DNA of 38,292 nt from Planctomycetaceae bacterium (GTDB lineage: Bacteria > Planctomycetota > Phycisphaerae > Phycisphaerales > SM1A02). The translations under genes were made by a program, and so were the position numbers. The DNA lies in contig NYSY01000055.1 in the NCBI GenBank assembly GCA_002683215.1, positions 18,064 through 56,355 on the forward strand. Reading direction: 5' to 3'. Of the stretch, positions 25,983-35,114 are shown in pieces (within the stretch, counting starts at the first letter, position 1; the number at the start of each line of letters is the position of its first letter). Below the pieces are notes generated by a model that saw only the letters and a list, made by a program, of their open reading frames with translations, was not told the DNA's origin and made no database searches.

Positions 25983-27605
25983 ATGGCATCAAGCGAGTTC
26001 GGACGACAATACGAGCATGGTCGATTCCTGGAGCCACCCGGGATTGAACCGGATTCACCGAATCCACCGGATCATATGGATCATGTGGATCATGCGAATC
26101 AGAAGAGCGACGGCCGGCCGACCGAAACAGGAAGAGCCGAGCTCCAGCGAATTCAGGAAGCGATCGATCAGTTGGTCGTCGGAGGCGGAGGGCTCGAACG
26201 TCAGGATCGACTGCTCGCCCGATGGCGCATCAAGACGGCTTCCGACATCGACCAGGGGCATGATGACGTCGAACCCGAGGGGCGAGGCGCGGACGAGCCC
26301 ACCGATATCGAGATGGATGATGATTCGGCGCATCGGCGTCGCGATGGCCTTGAAGCTCCGGCGATCGAACTGGAACGAATTGCCACGGGCTGTGACGCGA
26401 TCGATGCCGGCGTCGGCGGTGGATTGATCCGCCATGGAATGCACGAATGGCTCGGGGACCCGTTCGCCGCTTCAGGTGACGTGTCGAGCCCCAGGATCAC
26501 GAGCGACTGGGTGCCGTGTCTTGGGCCGGTGATCGGGATGCTTCACCGCCTGCGAAATGAACACGACGATCGCGGCCGATCATCTCCCAACATCGCATGG
26601 ATCGGCCGCCGATGCCTGCCCGGGCCCTGGAATCTCGTCTCAAGACGTACGCCTGGGATGGCCGCGATCACCAACGCGCCGGTGCCGGAGCGTGGCGAAG
26701 ATGGGGCGCCGAACGCCCTTGGAGACACGCCATCCGACGCCGATGCCCGGTTGATCGATCGATCCATCTTCATCCTTCCGGACGAAGACGATCGGGCATC
26801 GAGACGCTGGTGCCTGGAGACCGCGATCCGAACGCCGGCGATCGATTCGGTGGTCGTCGACGGAAGCGCCTTCGATGCCCTCGACAGCCGACGCATCCAA
26901 CTGGGATTGCTCGAACGGCGCCGCCGCGGGGATTCGCCGCTGCTGGTGATGATGGTTCGCCCGCCGGGTGACGCCCGGATTCGATCCTCCGCGTCGACCC
27001 GATGGCTGATCGAGCCGGTACCGACCATGCGTCATCCGTCACCCGACGGTGTCACGCCCGTCCTCGATTCGAGGCGTTGGCGGCTCCGCCTCCTTCGATG
27101 CCGAATGCCACAGGCCGCTCCGGCCGAAGGCGAATGCCTCGAGGGGATCGTCTCCGACGACTGGCCGGCTGGGAACGCCACGCGACCGGATGCCGCCGAA
27201 ATCCGTACCCGGCCCACCGCCGATTCATCGATTGAAAAGGAAGCCGATGCTTCGAAGATTCGCCTCGATCAGACTGCCGAACCTGCCCACGGACCTTGCG
27301 AGGCGTCGACACCGACGCCGGTCGGGAAGAAGCTCGCCGGACTCTTTCCGGAACCGGAATCGCGGTCCGGCGATGAAGTTCGGCGATGGAACGCGAGAAC
27401 TCCAGGGAGACGCCGTCGGGCACGTGCTGGTGGTCGACCTGCGAAACAACGTGCAACGGGTGATCGACTGTTGTTCGAAGTCGGCGCAGGCGGGCGTTCG
27501 CCGGATGATGACGCTTGCGGAGGCGCGAGCCCTCATGGCCTCGAATCCGTCGAGCGGATTCCGTCCGGAGTCGACGCTGCAGTCGCCATCGACGCCTCGA
27601 CGTGA
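25983..27605 (+). CDS. imuA: ImuA-like RecA-fold mutasome protein
   Basis: A 540-residue protein by this reading; typical ImuA is about 250 residues. The conserved core runs from about residue 130 to 380: ELERIATGCDAIDAGVGGGL and RHGMHEWLGD match the ImuA start (TG...LD...GGL..G...E), then IDSVVVDGSAFDALDSRRIQ and the SSASTRWLIEP end, then WRLRLLRCR. No usable Walker A is seen, as in other ImuA. The gene is followed by imuB and dnaE2, the standard mutagenic repair cassette, where ImuA supports translesion synthesis. The last 359 nt overlap imuB in another frame, so the final 120 residues may be incidental. The ATG at 25983 follows GGAG at 9 nt; starts at 25962 (GTG) and 26076 are alternatives. 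The N-terminal region contains an imperfect DH repeat. Confidence 0.75.
   Translation: MASSEFGRQYEHGRFLEPPGIEPDSPNPPDHMDHVDHANQKSDGRPTETGRAELQRIQEAIDQLVVGGGGLERQDRLLARWRIKTASDIDQGHDDVEPEGRGADEPTDIEMDDDSAHRRRDGLEAPAIELERIATGCDAIDAGVGGGLIRHGMHEWLGDPFAASGDVSSPRITSDWVPCLGPVIGMLHRLRNEHDDRGRSSPNIAWIGRRCLPGPWNLVSRRTPGMAAITNAPVPERGEDGAPNALGDTPSDADARLIDRSIFILPDEDDRASRRWCLETAIRTPAIDSVVVDGSAFDALDSRRIQLGLLERRRRGDSPLLVMMVRPPGDARIRSSASTRWLIEPVPTMRHPSPDGVTPVLDSRRWRLRLLRCRMPQAAPAEGECLEGIVSDDWPAGNATRPDAAEIRTRPTADSSIEKEADASKIRLDQTAEPAHGPCEASTPTPVGKKLAGLFPEPESRSGDEVRRWNARTPGRRRRARAGGRPAKQRATGDRLLFEVGAGGRSPDDDACGGASPHGLESVERIPSGVDAAVAIDAST
26067..26093 (+). repeat. 9-bp direct repeat, three copies, within the imuA N-terminus
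   Basis: CCGGATCAT, ATGGATCAT and GTGGATCAT lie head to tail, encoding alternating Asp-His pairs in the imuA frame. A hairpin GGATTC-ACC-GAATCC at 26051-26065 precedes it. It suggests that the N-terminal region is recent or low in constraint. Confidence 0.75.
27235..27242 (+). promoter_or_regulatory. Shine-Dalgarno deciding the imuB start inside imuA
   Basis: AAAAGGAA ends 4 nt before the ATG at 27247. This strong site, together with the family-like N-terminus that follows, fixes the imuB start 359 nt before the imuA stop codon. Confidence 0.7.
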
Positions 27606-29037
27606 TCGCACGGATCTTCGTCGACTCACGATCGCGTGTCTCCGCTTTGCGCCGGTCGCCGTGGTGGATGGTGAAGCCGGAATCCTGCTCGATCTCTCGG
27701 GCTGTCGTCGGCTCCTGAGGAGAAAAGGGGGCGAGGTGGGACTGCTGGATCGAATGGAACGATGTTTCACGCGTCACGGTTTCACCTTTTCCATGGCCAT
27801 CGCGGACACCGCGGTGGCCGCGCGGGCCTGGGCCGGATACCGGAACGCCTGGCGACCGTTCGGCACGGATCACCACGCTCCCGAGCGACGCCCGAGGCAC
27901 GGACGGCCGGGCGAGGCGATCGATGCCCCGGCGCCGCCGGATCACCGGATCGTTCCTTCGGGTGAACACGCGAGCCGTCTGGAGGGGCTTCCGGTCGAGG
28001 CGATCGGCCTTGATTCCGGCACTCTGGAGGCATTGCGTGCGGTCAACGTGAGACTCGTGGGAGAGCTTCGTCGGCTCCCCCGAGCCGCCTTGCCGGCCCG
28101 ATACGGATCGGCCGTGCTTCATCGGCTGGATCAGGCGACGGGCCGGATCCCGACGATCATCGATCCGGTGCGTCCGCCGAACGCCGTCGCGGTACGACGC
28201 GAATTCGATGGGCCGGTTCGATCTCGAGAAGCGATCGAACTGGCGGTCGCGGATCTCCTCAAGGATCTCCGGCACCGACTTGAAACACTCGAATCCGGGG
28301 CGTGCGTCGTCCGGTTGAAGGCCGAACGACCGATGACCGGGGACTGGGTCGAGGTCGTGGAACCGCGGCGTCCGACCCGTCGTCGCGGACGCTTGTGGAC
28401 GATGCTTCAGCCGGTGATCGAGCGGCTGCCGCTCGATGACGGCGTCGACGCGATCGAGCTCGAAGTTCCGCGGCATCGGCGAATCGCCCATGAATCATCC
28501 CCCATGATCCATTCTCCGGGATCGCGTGAAGGCGGTGCGGGGATCGCCCCCGTCGAGATCGAAGTCACGGAATTCATCGAGGCCGTGCAGGCTCGTTTCG
28601 GTCCCAACACCGTCCGACGAATGTCCGCGTCGTCCGGCCACGTACCGGAGGACGAATCTCGAATCGTCTCCGTCGATGGAGCGACTTCGGAGGCGGATGG
28701 CGAGAAGGCGGACGGAACGGCCGCCGCGCTCGGGGATGAAGCGCGGCCGACGATCATCCACCGACCGCCGATTTCAATCGAGGTTCGATGCGACCGGGGG
28801 ATTCCCGCCTCGGTGTTTCACGAAGGCTCGCCGCATGCCGTGGGATTCGCTCGAGGGCCGGAACGCATCGGCGCCCCCTGGTGGCGATCGGCGGGACGCG
28901 ATGGCATTCGGGAAGACGAGCTTTCCTGCGAGTATCGCCGTGACTACTGGCGTCTCGAACTCGATTCCGGAACCTGGGTCTGGATCTTTCAGGCGTCGTC
29001 CGATCGACGATGGTTCCTGCACGGGACGTGGGCCTGA
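27247..29037 (+). CDS. imuB: ImuB-like Y-family polymerase-related protein
   Basis: A 596-residue protein related to Y-family DNA polymerases but without polymerase activity in known members; it couples DnaE2 to the replication clamp in induced mutagenesis. The N-terminus RRFASIRLPNLPTDLARRR matches ImuB (xLPxLPTDxxxRR). The palm-like part has GILLDLSGCRRLLRRKGG and FSMAIADTAVAARAWAGYRN, as in ImuB. The little-finger region follows (about 230-400), and the C-terminus ends with RDYWRLELDSGTWVWIF and WFLHGTWA, the usual ImuB ending. Residues 20-50 are Arg/Ser-rich, and this insertion falls in the region that overlaps imuA. The gene ends 4 nt before dnaE2. Acidic catalytic residues of a Y-family polymerase are not evident. 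Confidence 0.88.
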   Translation: MLRRFASIRLPNLPTDLARRRHRRRSGRSSPDSFRNRNRGPAMKFGDGTRELQGDAVGHVLVVDLRNNVQRVIDCCSKSAQAGVRRMMTLAEARALMASNPSSGFRPESTLQSPSTPRRDRTDLRRLTIACLRFAPVAVVDGEAGILLDLSGCRRLLRRKGGEVGLLDRMERCFTRHGFTFSMAIADTAVAARAWAGYRNAWRPFGTDHHAPERRPRHGRPGEAIDAPAPPDHRIVPSGEHASRLEGLPVEAIGLDSGTLEALRAVNVRLVGELRRLPRAALPARYGSAVLHRLDQATGRIPTIIDPVRPPNAVAVRREFDGPVRSREAIELAVADLLKDLRHRLETLESGACVVRLKAERPMTGDWVEVVEPRRPTRRRGRLWTMLQPVIERLPLDDGVDAIELEVPRHRRIAHESSPMIHSPGSREGGAGIAPVEIEVTEFIEAVQARFGPNTVRRMSASSGHVPEDESRIVSVDGATSEADGEKADGTAAALGDEARPTIIHRPPISIEVRCDRGIPASVFHEGSPHAVGFARGPERIGAPWWRSAGRDGIREDELSCEYRRDYWRLELDSGTWVWIFQASSDRRWFLHGTWA

Positions 29038-29041
29038 TCTC

Positions 29042-32000
29042 ATGCCCGACCAGCCGCCCGACAAGTTCCAGATGCATCCGTGGCGGCGACGTTCAAGGTC
29101 GACACCCGCGCCAGCCACCGCCGAGACCGCGGAAGGCGGTGCGGCTTTCGTCGACCTGGTGGTTTCGAGCAACTTCTCCTTTCTTCGCGGGGCGAGCCAT
29201 CCCGAGGAGCTCATCGCGCGGGCGGCCGCACTCGGCGCACCGGCCATGGGGCTCACCGATCGCCACACGGTCTCCGGCATGGTGCGCGCCCATCTCGCGG
29301 CACGTGAAGCGGGGATCCATCTCGTGCCCGGCGCCAGAGTCGAATTGTGGCGGGACCGGAAGGCCGGATCGGCGGGATTGGACTGGGAGCGACGCGATCC
29401 ACTCGCGCCGCCATCCGATCGGGTGGAGGTGGCGCTCCATGCGATGGACCTGGAGGGATGGCGGACGCTCTGCCGGCTGTTGACCATCGGGAAACGAGCC
29501 GCACCGAAGGGCCATTGTCTGCTGACCGTTCATGATCTTCTCCAGCACCATGTCGGCATCGCCGTCACCGTGCTCCCCACCCAGTCGATCGATCGATTTC
29601 GAATCGAAGTGGTGGAGGGCCTGGCGACGCTTGGTGATCTGCACCGACGAGACGCCCTCTCCCTCGGGGTGCAGCGACTCGGCGGTGACGACGACGATCT
29701 GCACGTCGAGCGGATCGCGGACCTGGGGCGACGACTGGAAGTTCCGTTGCTCGCCCAGAACGACGTCCACCTCCATGCCCGGGAGCGCCGGTCCGTCCAG
29801 GACGTCCTCACCTGCATCCGGATGGGGTGCGTCATCGAGACCGCGGGGCGACGGCTCTGGCCGAACGACGAACGCCGTCTTCGAAACGGCGCTTCGATGT
29901 CGGATCTTTTCTTCGATCATCCGGAAGCCGTCGCCCGATCGCTGGAGATCGTCGAACGAAGCCGGGCCTGCCGCCTGGACCGGCTTCGATACCAGTATCC
30001 CTCGGAGGTCGTGCCGAAGATGCGGACGCCGATGGAGCATCTTCGCGAGCTCGTCGAGCGTGGGGCGCGAACACGGTTCGGCCCGACCATTCCGACCTCG
30101 GTGCGGCGACAGCTCGAACACGAACTCGAACTCATCGATGAACTGGATTATCCCCGGTACTTTCTCACCGTCGAGGATCTCGTCCGGTTCGCCCGGTCGC
30201 GTTCGATTCTCTGTCAGGGGCGTGGTGCGGCGGCGAATTCCGCCGTGTGCTACTGCCTGGGGATCACCGCGGTGGATCCCACGCGGATCGACATGCTCTT
30301 CGAGCGATTCATCAGCCGCGAACGAGACGAGCCTCCGGACATCGACATCGATTTCGAGCACGAACGCCGGGAGGAGGTTCTCCAGTACGTCTACGAGAAG
30401 TACGGGCGGGATCGAGCAGCCCTCGTCGCGGAAGTGGTCACCTTCCGAGGGCGAAGCGCGATGCGGGAGGTCGCCATGGTCATGGGACTCTCCCGTGATC
30501 TGGTGGACCGGCTCGCCACCGACATCGAATGGTGGATCGACGGGGTCGCCGATCGGGGCCGGGTCCGCGAGCTCGGTATCGATCCCGAAGATCCCACCAT
30601 TCGCCGGATCTTCCTGATCGCGGAAGCCTTGCTCGGCTTTCCACGTCACCTGTCCCAGCACGTCGGCGGATTCGTCATCACCGACGGCCCGCTCTGGGAG
30701 ATGGTGCCGGTCGAGAACGCGGCGATGGCGGACCGGACCGTGATCGAATGGGACAAGGATGACATCGACGCGATGGGCATGCTCAAGATCGACTGCCTCT
30801 CGCTCGGGATGCTTTCCTGCATCCGGCGGACCATCGATCTGATCAACGAGGATCGTTCAGGGCGCGATGGAGACGAGATCCGCGGTGGGACCGGGACGGC
30901 TCGGCCTCCACTCCGATTCCACGAGATTCCCGCCGAGGATCCCGACGTCTACGAGATGTTCTCCCGGGCGGATACCGTCGGCGTGTTCCAGATCGAGTCG
31001 AGGGCCCAGATGTCGATGCTCCCGAGACTCCGGCCACGATGCTTCTACGATCTCGTCATCGAAGTCGCGATCGTCCGTCCGGGGCCGATCCAGGGAGACA
31101 TGGTGCATCCGTATCTCCGCCGCCGGGACGGGGAGGAGATACCCGCATACCCCGATCGCGCCGTGCGCCGGATTCTCGAGAAGACCCTCGGAGTTCCACT
31201 GTTTCAGGAACAGGCGATGGCCCTGGCCGTGGCCGCCGCGGGATTCACACCGGGCGAGGCCGACGAGCTTCGACGCGCCATCGCGGCCTGGAAGCGAAAG
31301 GGGGATGCGATCGCCGCCTTCGGAGAACGACTGCAGGCGGGAATGGCGGCCCGGGGTTATGACCGGAAGTTCGCCGAACAGGTGTTCACCCAGATCCGCG
31401 GATTCAGTGGGTACGGCTTCCCCGAATCCCACGCGGCCAGTTTCGCCCTGCTGGTATACGCCTCCGGATGGTTGAAGTGCCGAGCGCCTGCTGCATTCGC
31501 CGCGGCGCTGGTGAACAGTCAGCCGATGGGCTTCTACGCCCCGGCCCAGATCATTCGTGACGCCCGTGAGCATGGCGTCGAGATCAGACGGATCGACGTT
31601 CAGGCGTCCGACTGGGATTGCACGCTGGAACGTGGAACGGCAAACCCCTGGGACATCGTCGATTCCGGGGCCGGCGCCGCGCGGCCTTTCACACGACGTT
31701 CCGTCGCGGTCGACCAACCCGCGATCCGGCTGGGACTGCGCCTGGTTCGCGGCCTCGCCGAATCCGAGGCTCGAATGATCGTCGATGCGATTCGCCGTGA
31801 CGGTCCGTTTCAATGCCTTGATCTGCTTCGCCGCGCGAGCGGCGCCTCCGTGGGGGCGTTTCGCCGTCTCGCCCGTGCGGACGCGTTTCGATCCCTTGGG
31901 ATCGATCGCCAACAGGCCCTGTGGCGACTTCAGCGATGGGATGACGACGACCTTCCGCTCTTCGAGCAGGTATCCGACACCATGGGCTTCGATCGCGAAG

Positions 32001-32608
32001 GCGGTCAGGCCGAAGTCGATCCCGACAACCAAGGCAGGAACGAACCACAAACGACGGTGCGACGCGTCGGAAAGACGCCGCCGGATGGCGAGCCCCGCGA
32101 TCTCGCCGATGTGATTGGCCGGTCCGGCGGGGGAGGCATCGAGGAGCCACCGGCGGTCCTGCCGCCGACGACTCCGCTTCAATCGATCGTCGACGACTAC
32201 GCCTCGTCGGGATTGTCGGTGGATCGACATCCCCTCGCCTGCATGCGCCGCGAACTGGCGGCCCTCGGCGTGCGATTCGCATCGGAGATGACGGACGAAG
32301 GCAGCTGCCCGGGCGGGGCGAGGATCTCGGTGGCGGGCGTGGTGCTCGTACGACAACGTCCCTCGACCGCGGGCGGCATCGTCTTCCTCACCCTCGAAGA
32401 CGAGACCGGCATCGCGAACCTGATCGTCAAGCCCCGGGTGTACGCCCGGCATCGACGAACCATTCGACATGCCGGGATCCTGATCGCGGACGGTCGGATC
32501 GAGCGCCGTCACGACGTGGTCCACCTGGTGGTCTCCCGCACTCGCGAACATCGCCCCGGTGAGAACGCGATTCGGACCGCGGGGCTCCGGAGTCGTGATT
32601 TCCACTGA
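29042..32608 (+). CDS. dnaE2: Error-prone DNA polymerase III alpha-like subunit DnaE2
   Basis: A 1188-residue C-family polymerase, slightly longer than usual for DnaE2 (about 1050-1100). It performs translesion synthesis with ImuA and ImuB. The PHP domain starts with FVDLVVSSNFSFLRGASHPE and GLTDRHTVSGMVRAH. The polymerase core has GRGAAANSAVCYCLGIT and the catalytic PDIDIDFEHERREEV with Asp433, Asp435 and Asp437. FPESHAASFALLVYASGWLK is the tail-side motif common to DnaE2. Near the C-terminus RISVAGVVLVRQRPSTAGG and FLTLEDETGIANLIV form the OB fold. The C-terminal segment characteristic of replicative DnaE is absent, as expected. The ATG starts 4 nt after the imuB stop, with no strong ribosome site, so translational coupling is likely. 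Residues 1030-1070 hold an acidic, poorly conserved insertion. Confidence 0.96.
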   Translation: MPDQPPDKFQMHPWRRRSRSTPAPATAETAEGGAAFVDLVVSSNFSFLRGASHPEELIARAAALGAPAMGLTDRHTVSGMVRAHLAAREAGIHLVPGARVELWRDRKAGSAGLDWERRDPLAPPSDRVEVALHAMDLEGWRTLCRLLTIGKRAAPKGHCLLTVHDLLQHHVGIAVTVLPTQSIDRFRIEVVEGLATLGDLHRRDALSLGVQRLGGDDDDLHVERIADLGRRLEVPLLAQNDVHLHARERRSVQDVLTCIRMGCVIETAGRRLWPNDERRLRNGASMSDLFFDHPEAVARSLEIVERSRACRLDRLRYQYPSEVVPKMRTPMEHLRELVERGARTRFGPTIPTSVRRQLEHELELIDELDYPRYFLTVEDLVRFARSRSILCQGRGAAANSAVCYCLGITAVDPTRIDMLFERFISRERDEPPDIDIDFEHERREEVLQYVYEKYGRDRAALVAEVVTFRGRSAMREVAMVMGLSRDLVDRLATDIEWWIDGVADRGRVRELGIDPEDPTIRRIFLIAEALLGFPRHLSQHVGGFVITDGPLWEMVPVENAAMADRTVIEWDKDDIDAMGMLKIDCLSLGMLSCIRRTIDLINEDRSGRDGDEIRGGTGTARPPLRFHEIPAEDPDVYEMFSRADTVGVFQIESRAQMSMLPRLRPRCFYDLVIEVAIVRPGPIQGDMVHPYLRRRDGEEIPAYPDRAVRRILEKTLGVPLFQEQAMALAVAAAGFTPGEADELRRAIAAWKRKGDAIAAFGERLQAGMAARGYDRKFAEQVFTQIRGFSGYGFPESHAASFALLVYASGWLKCRAPAAFAAALVNSQPMGFYAPAQIIRDAREHGVEIRRIDVQASDWDCTLERGTANPWDIVDSGAGAARPFTRRSVAVDQPAIRLGLRLVRGLAESEARMIVDAIRRDGPFQCLDLLRRASGASVGAFRRLARADAFRSLGIDRQQALWRLQRWDDDDLPLFEQVSDTMGFDREGGQAEVDPDNQGRNEPQTTVRRVGKTPPDGEPRDLADVIGRSGGGGIEEPPAVLPPTTPLQSIVDDYASSGLSVDRHPLACMRRELAALGVRFASEMTDEGSCPGGARISVAGVVLVRQRPSTAGGIVFLTLEDETGIANLIVKPRVYARHRRTIRHAGILIADGRIERRHDVVHLVVSRTREHRPGENAIRTAGLRSRDFH

Positions 32609-32799
32609 TCAGGCCCGTCCCACCGTGCCGAAGGGGCCGATCGGTCACCGTCATGACCGGCATCACCGGACCAGACCGACCATGTCGCCTCGATCGGATT
32701 CGAAATCACTTGCCCCGCCCCCCGGCGAATTCGACGGTCGGAAGGACCGCGGTCCGACGACGGGCCGACGGACTTCGATTCAGGGGAGATGGGACGAAC

Positions 32800-33711
32800 A
32801 TGAAGGGTCTGTCAACCACATTCGCATGCATCACCCTCCTCTTCGGAGGACTTGCCTCGGTCGCGACGGCCGCCGGGAACGCCGGCGCGGATCCCACGGC
32901 TTCCGACCATCGAGCGATCGTCGAGATTCGCGTCGACGACGAAGCGCCGCGACGCCTCGTCGCCACCGGGACCATGATCAAGGGTGACCTGCGGTTCGTG
33001 GGGGAACACGAGGACCCCTCGGGCACCTTCAAGATCACCTGGAACTGGACCGCGGACCTTGACCCGACGGGGAACGCCCGACTCGACGGCAAGGCCTCGA
33101 TCCATAATCTCACCGGGGATCGACACGTATACGACATGCGGGCCGCGTTTCTGCTCGATCCCGTGATCTCCAACGCGTCGAAGCTTGGTGGCAGTGTTCG
33201 AGTGACGCTGGAGATGGACCAGGCTGGCGGGGTGGTCGACGTCCCCATGGGCGAATCGCTCTGGGAGATCAGGCTCGACGAAACCTCCGCGAGACGATTG
33301 CACACCGGCCCCTTCATGATGGGAGGCGGCGGTGCGGGAACCGCCGTCGCCGACGCTCATTTCGGAGCACCCTGGCCCGGATTCGACGCCCCCGCGATCG
33401 AACGCGGATTCACGATGCGGCATCACGGCCGGATCACTTCGGGCGACAAGGCGATCTTCGAGACCGAGCTCGTCATCGGAGGCGATCCGGAACACTTCGT
33501 TCAACGCCGGGACGTCGAATCGCCGGTTCGCGTCGACGGTACGGGGAGCGGCCGCCGGGTGATCGAACTCGGACGGACGAACTCCAGCCGCGACATCCGC
33601 AGCAACAGGCGGAATCGGAGTCGCGGCGAGGGGTCGCCTTCCAGAGGAATCAGTGTTTCGAAGACCGGCCGAAAGAGCGAGGCGTCCAGAAAGAACACGT
33701 CGCGCCCCTGA
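32800..33711 (+). CDS. Secreted protein of unknown function
   Basis: A 303-residue exported protein; residues 1-24 are a signal peptide (hydrophobic FACITLLFGGLASVA, then TAA). I do not recognise the family. The mature part is mostly beta strands (RAIVEIRVDD, RFVGEHEDPSGTFKITWNWT), with a repeated pattern of hydrophobic strands and Gly/Asp turns. A Gly-rich turn MMGGGGAGTA occurs at about residue 172. The last 55 residues are Arg/Ser/Asn-rich and basic. GGGAG lies 13 nt before the ATG at 32800, weakly supporting it. It follows dnaE2 by 191 nt, in which I see no gene, and ends ahead of a strong terminator, so it is probably an independent transcript. An exported surface protein is all that can be said. 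Confidence 0.75.
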   Translation: MKGLSTTFACITLLFGGLASVATAAGNAGADPTASDHRAIVEIRVDDEAPRRLVATGTMIKGDLRFVGEHEDPSGTFKITWNWTADLDPTGNARLDGKASIHNLTGDRHVYDMRAAFLLDPVISNASKLGGSVRVTLEMDQAGGVVDVPMGESLWEIRLDETSARRLHTGPFMMGGGGAGTAVADAHFGAPWPGFDAPAIERGFTMRHHGRITSGDKAIFETELVIGGDPEHFVQRRDVESPVRVDGTGSGRRVIELGRTNSSRDIRSNRRNRSRGEGSPSRGISVSKTGRKSEASRKNTSRP

Positions 33712-33763
33712 GATGATCCTGCGAATCACGGCTGGACCTGCCCGGCTCCAGCCTGCTCCCGAG

Positions 33764-33807
33764 GACCCGTCCCGATGCCCGTCCCGCATCGGGACGGGTC
33801 CGTTTTT
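33764..33807 (+). terminator. Strong rho-independent terminator
   Basis: A perfect 15-bp stem (33764-33778 with 33786-33800), a 7-nt loop and a run of five T at 33803-33807. It lies 52 nt after the plus-strand secreted-protein gene. The opposite orientation lacks a T-run, so it serves the plus strand. Confidence 0.92.
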
Positions 33808-33820
33808 GGGCACGTCCGGA

Positions 33821-35014
33821 TCAGGGCCGTACGGTGCCGCGGCCGATCATCTGGATCGAGGTGATCGGCAGGCCGAAGCCGACGATCGGATCGCTTGATT
33901 CGAGTCGATACACCCAGCCGGCGGGATAGCCCAGCACGCGACCGTGGTTGAAGGGCGCGAAGTCGTAGGCGATGCCGACCCGGCGGTTCATGCTCTTGAT
34001 GGTCCCGAACCACCGCCAGGGGCGGGCGATGTCGGCCTGGCGCAGTCCCTGCCCCCGCATTTCAAACGGGTCGAAGGGAACCCAGCCGGCACCCGGAAGA
34101 TGAAACTCGGCCCAGGAGCAGAAGGTACGACGTCCCTTGGGACGCTTCGAGTCCCCGGAGTCGCCGTCCCCAGAATGGATGCCGATCACCGGCCTTGCTG
34201 GAATCCCCGCCGCGCGAAGCACGGCGACGCAGACACAGACCATGTCCGCGGGCGTGACCTGCGTCGCGGAGGTCGCCGCGACGGCGCCCTGAAGTTGAAA
34301 TCCGACGATCCGCCCGTCGCCTTCGCGGTAGAGCGAACCACCCTCGACGTTTCTGAATTGCAGGATCGCGCTTCGGACGAGTTCCTTGGCCGCGATGTAG
34401 ATCGGGGTTCGTCGCAATCTTCCGTTGGTGGTCTTCTCGATGAACGCCTTGAAGATCTCATCTTCCGACTGGATGAGCTCGCTCGCGGCGAGATACGGAC
34501 GCACGGTTTCCGGCCATTCCCGAGGCCAGGTCACCCGTGCGGCCGCCGCCTCGTCGACCGCGACGTCGAACGCGATCGCGGGCCAGGTCACCCGGGTGGA
34601 GATGGCGGCCGTCGATTCCCCCTTGGGAAGGGTGAGCGTCACCCGCTGCTGCCCGCTCGCGGGATCACCCTCGATCTGAAGGCCGGGTGGCACCGGCGTT
34701 CCGTTGATTCGGACAAGGGCTTCGAGACCGCGAAGATCGGCGACCACGGTGGTATCGACCGTCGCGACGTCCATCGCGATCGCGCCACCCGCCATCAGGA
34801 ATCGTTCGGTGCCGAAATCCACCGAGAGCCCGACGGTGTAGCCTCGTGGGTTGCTGCGGTAGAGCGGCGGATTCGGGCGTCCCGGCCATGGGTCCTGAGC
34901 CTGCTGCACGGGGGTGGGCTCGGACGCTGAAACGGTGACTGGGGCACCGGGCATCGCCGGCCCGAGGAACACCACCGAGAGAATCAGGCCGATGAATCCG
35001 TGCATGCCAGCCAT
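33821..35014 (-). CDS. Exported transglutaminase-like protein with altered catalytic sites
   Basis: A 397-residue exported protein: a hydrophobic signal segment at about 6-24, then a beta-rich N-terminal domain to about 170. Residues 205-320 have the fold markers of transglutaminase-like (cysteine protease-type) proteins: VLRAAGIPARPVIG at 265-278 and CSWAEFHLPGAGWVPFDP at 299-316. The usual nucleophile Cys about 12 residues before LR is replaced (Pro255/Ala256), although Cys260 and Cys262 lie near. The His of the HaWvE motif is Cys299. The canonical triad therefore looks lost or rearranged. The family usually cleaves or crosslinks proteins outside the cell. The ATG at 35014 has GGGAG 8 nt upstream. 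It is 100 nt downstream of the MlaE-type gene on the same strand, so the two may be cotranscribed. Confidence 0.8.
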   Translation of the reverse strand: MAGMHGFIGLILSVVFLGPAMPGAPVTVSASEPTPVQQAQDPWPGRPNPPLYRSNPRGYTVGLSVDFGTERFLMAGGAIAMDVATVDTTVVADLRGLEALVRINGTPVPPGLQIEGDPASGQQRVTLTLPKGESTAAISTRVTWPAIAFDVAVDEAAAARVTWPREWPETVRPYLAASELIQSEDEIFKAFIEKTTNGRLRRTPIYIAAKELVRSAILQFRNVEGGSLYREGDGRIVGFQLQGAVAATSATQVTPADMVCVCVAVLRAAGIPARPVIGIHSGDGDSGDSKRPKGRRTFCSWAEFHLPGAGWVPFDPFEMRGQGLRQADIARPWRWFGTIKSMNRRVGIAYDFAPFNHGRVLGYPAGWVYRLESSDPIVGFGLPITSIQMIGRGTVRP

Positions 35015-35114
35015 TCGTGGGACTCCCTGGTCGTCGATCTGGTCGTCGGTACCGAATCAAGGGGTTGTTCGACCCAGTGCGTACCGCGGTTCCCTCCACG
35101 GGAACGACGACGCC

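Noticed and set aside
26030-26060. T-arm-like sequence on the minus strand near the imuA start
   Set aside because: The 3' acceptor half has no partner within 100 nt. It may be a remnant, but no tRNA or integration site can be supported.
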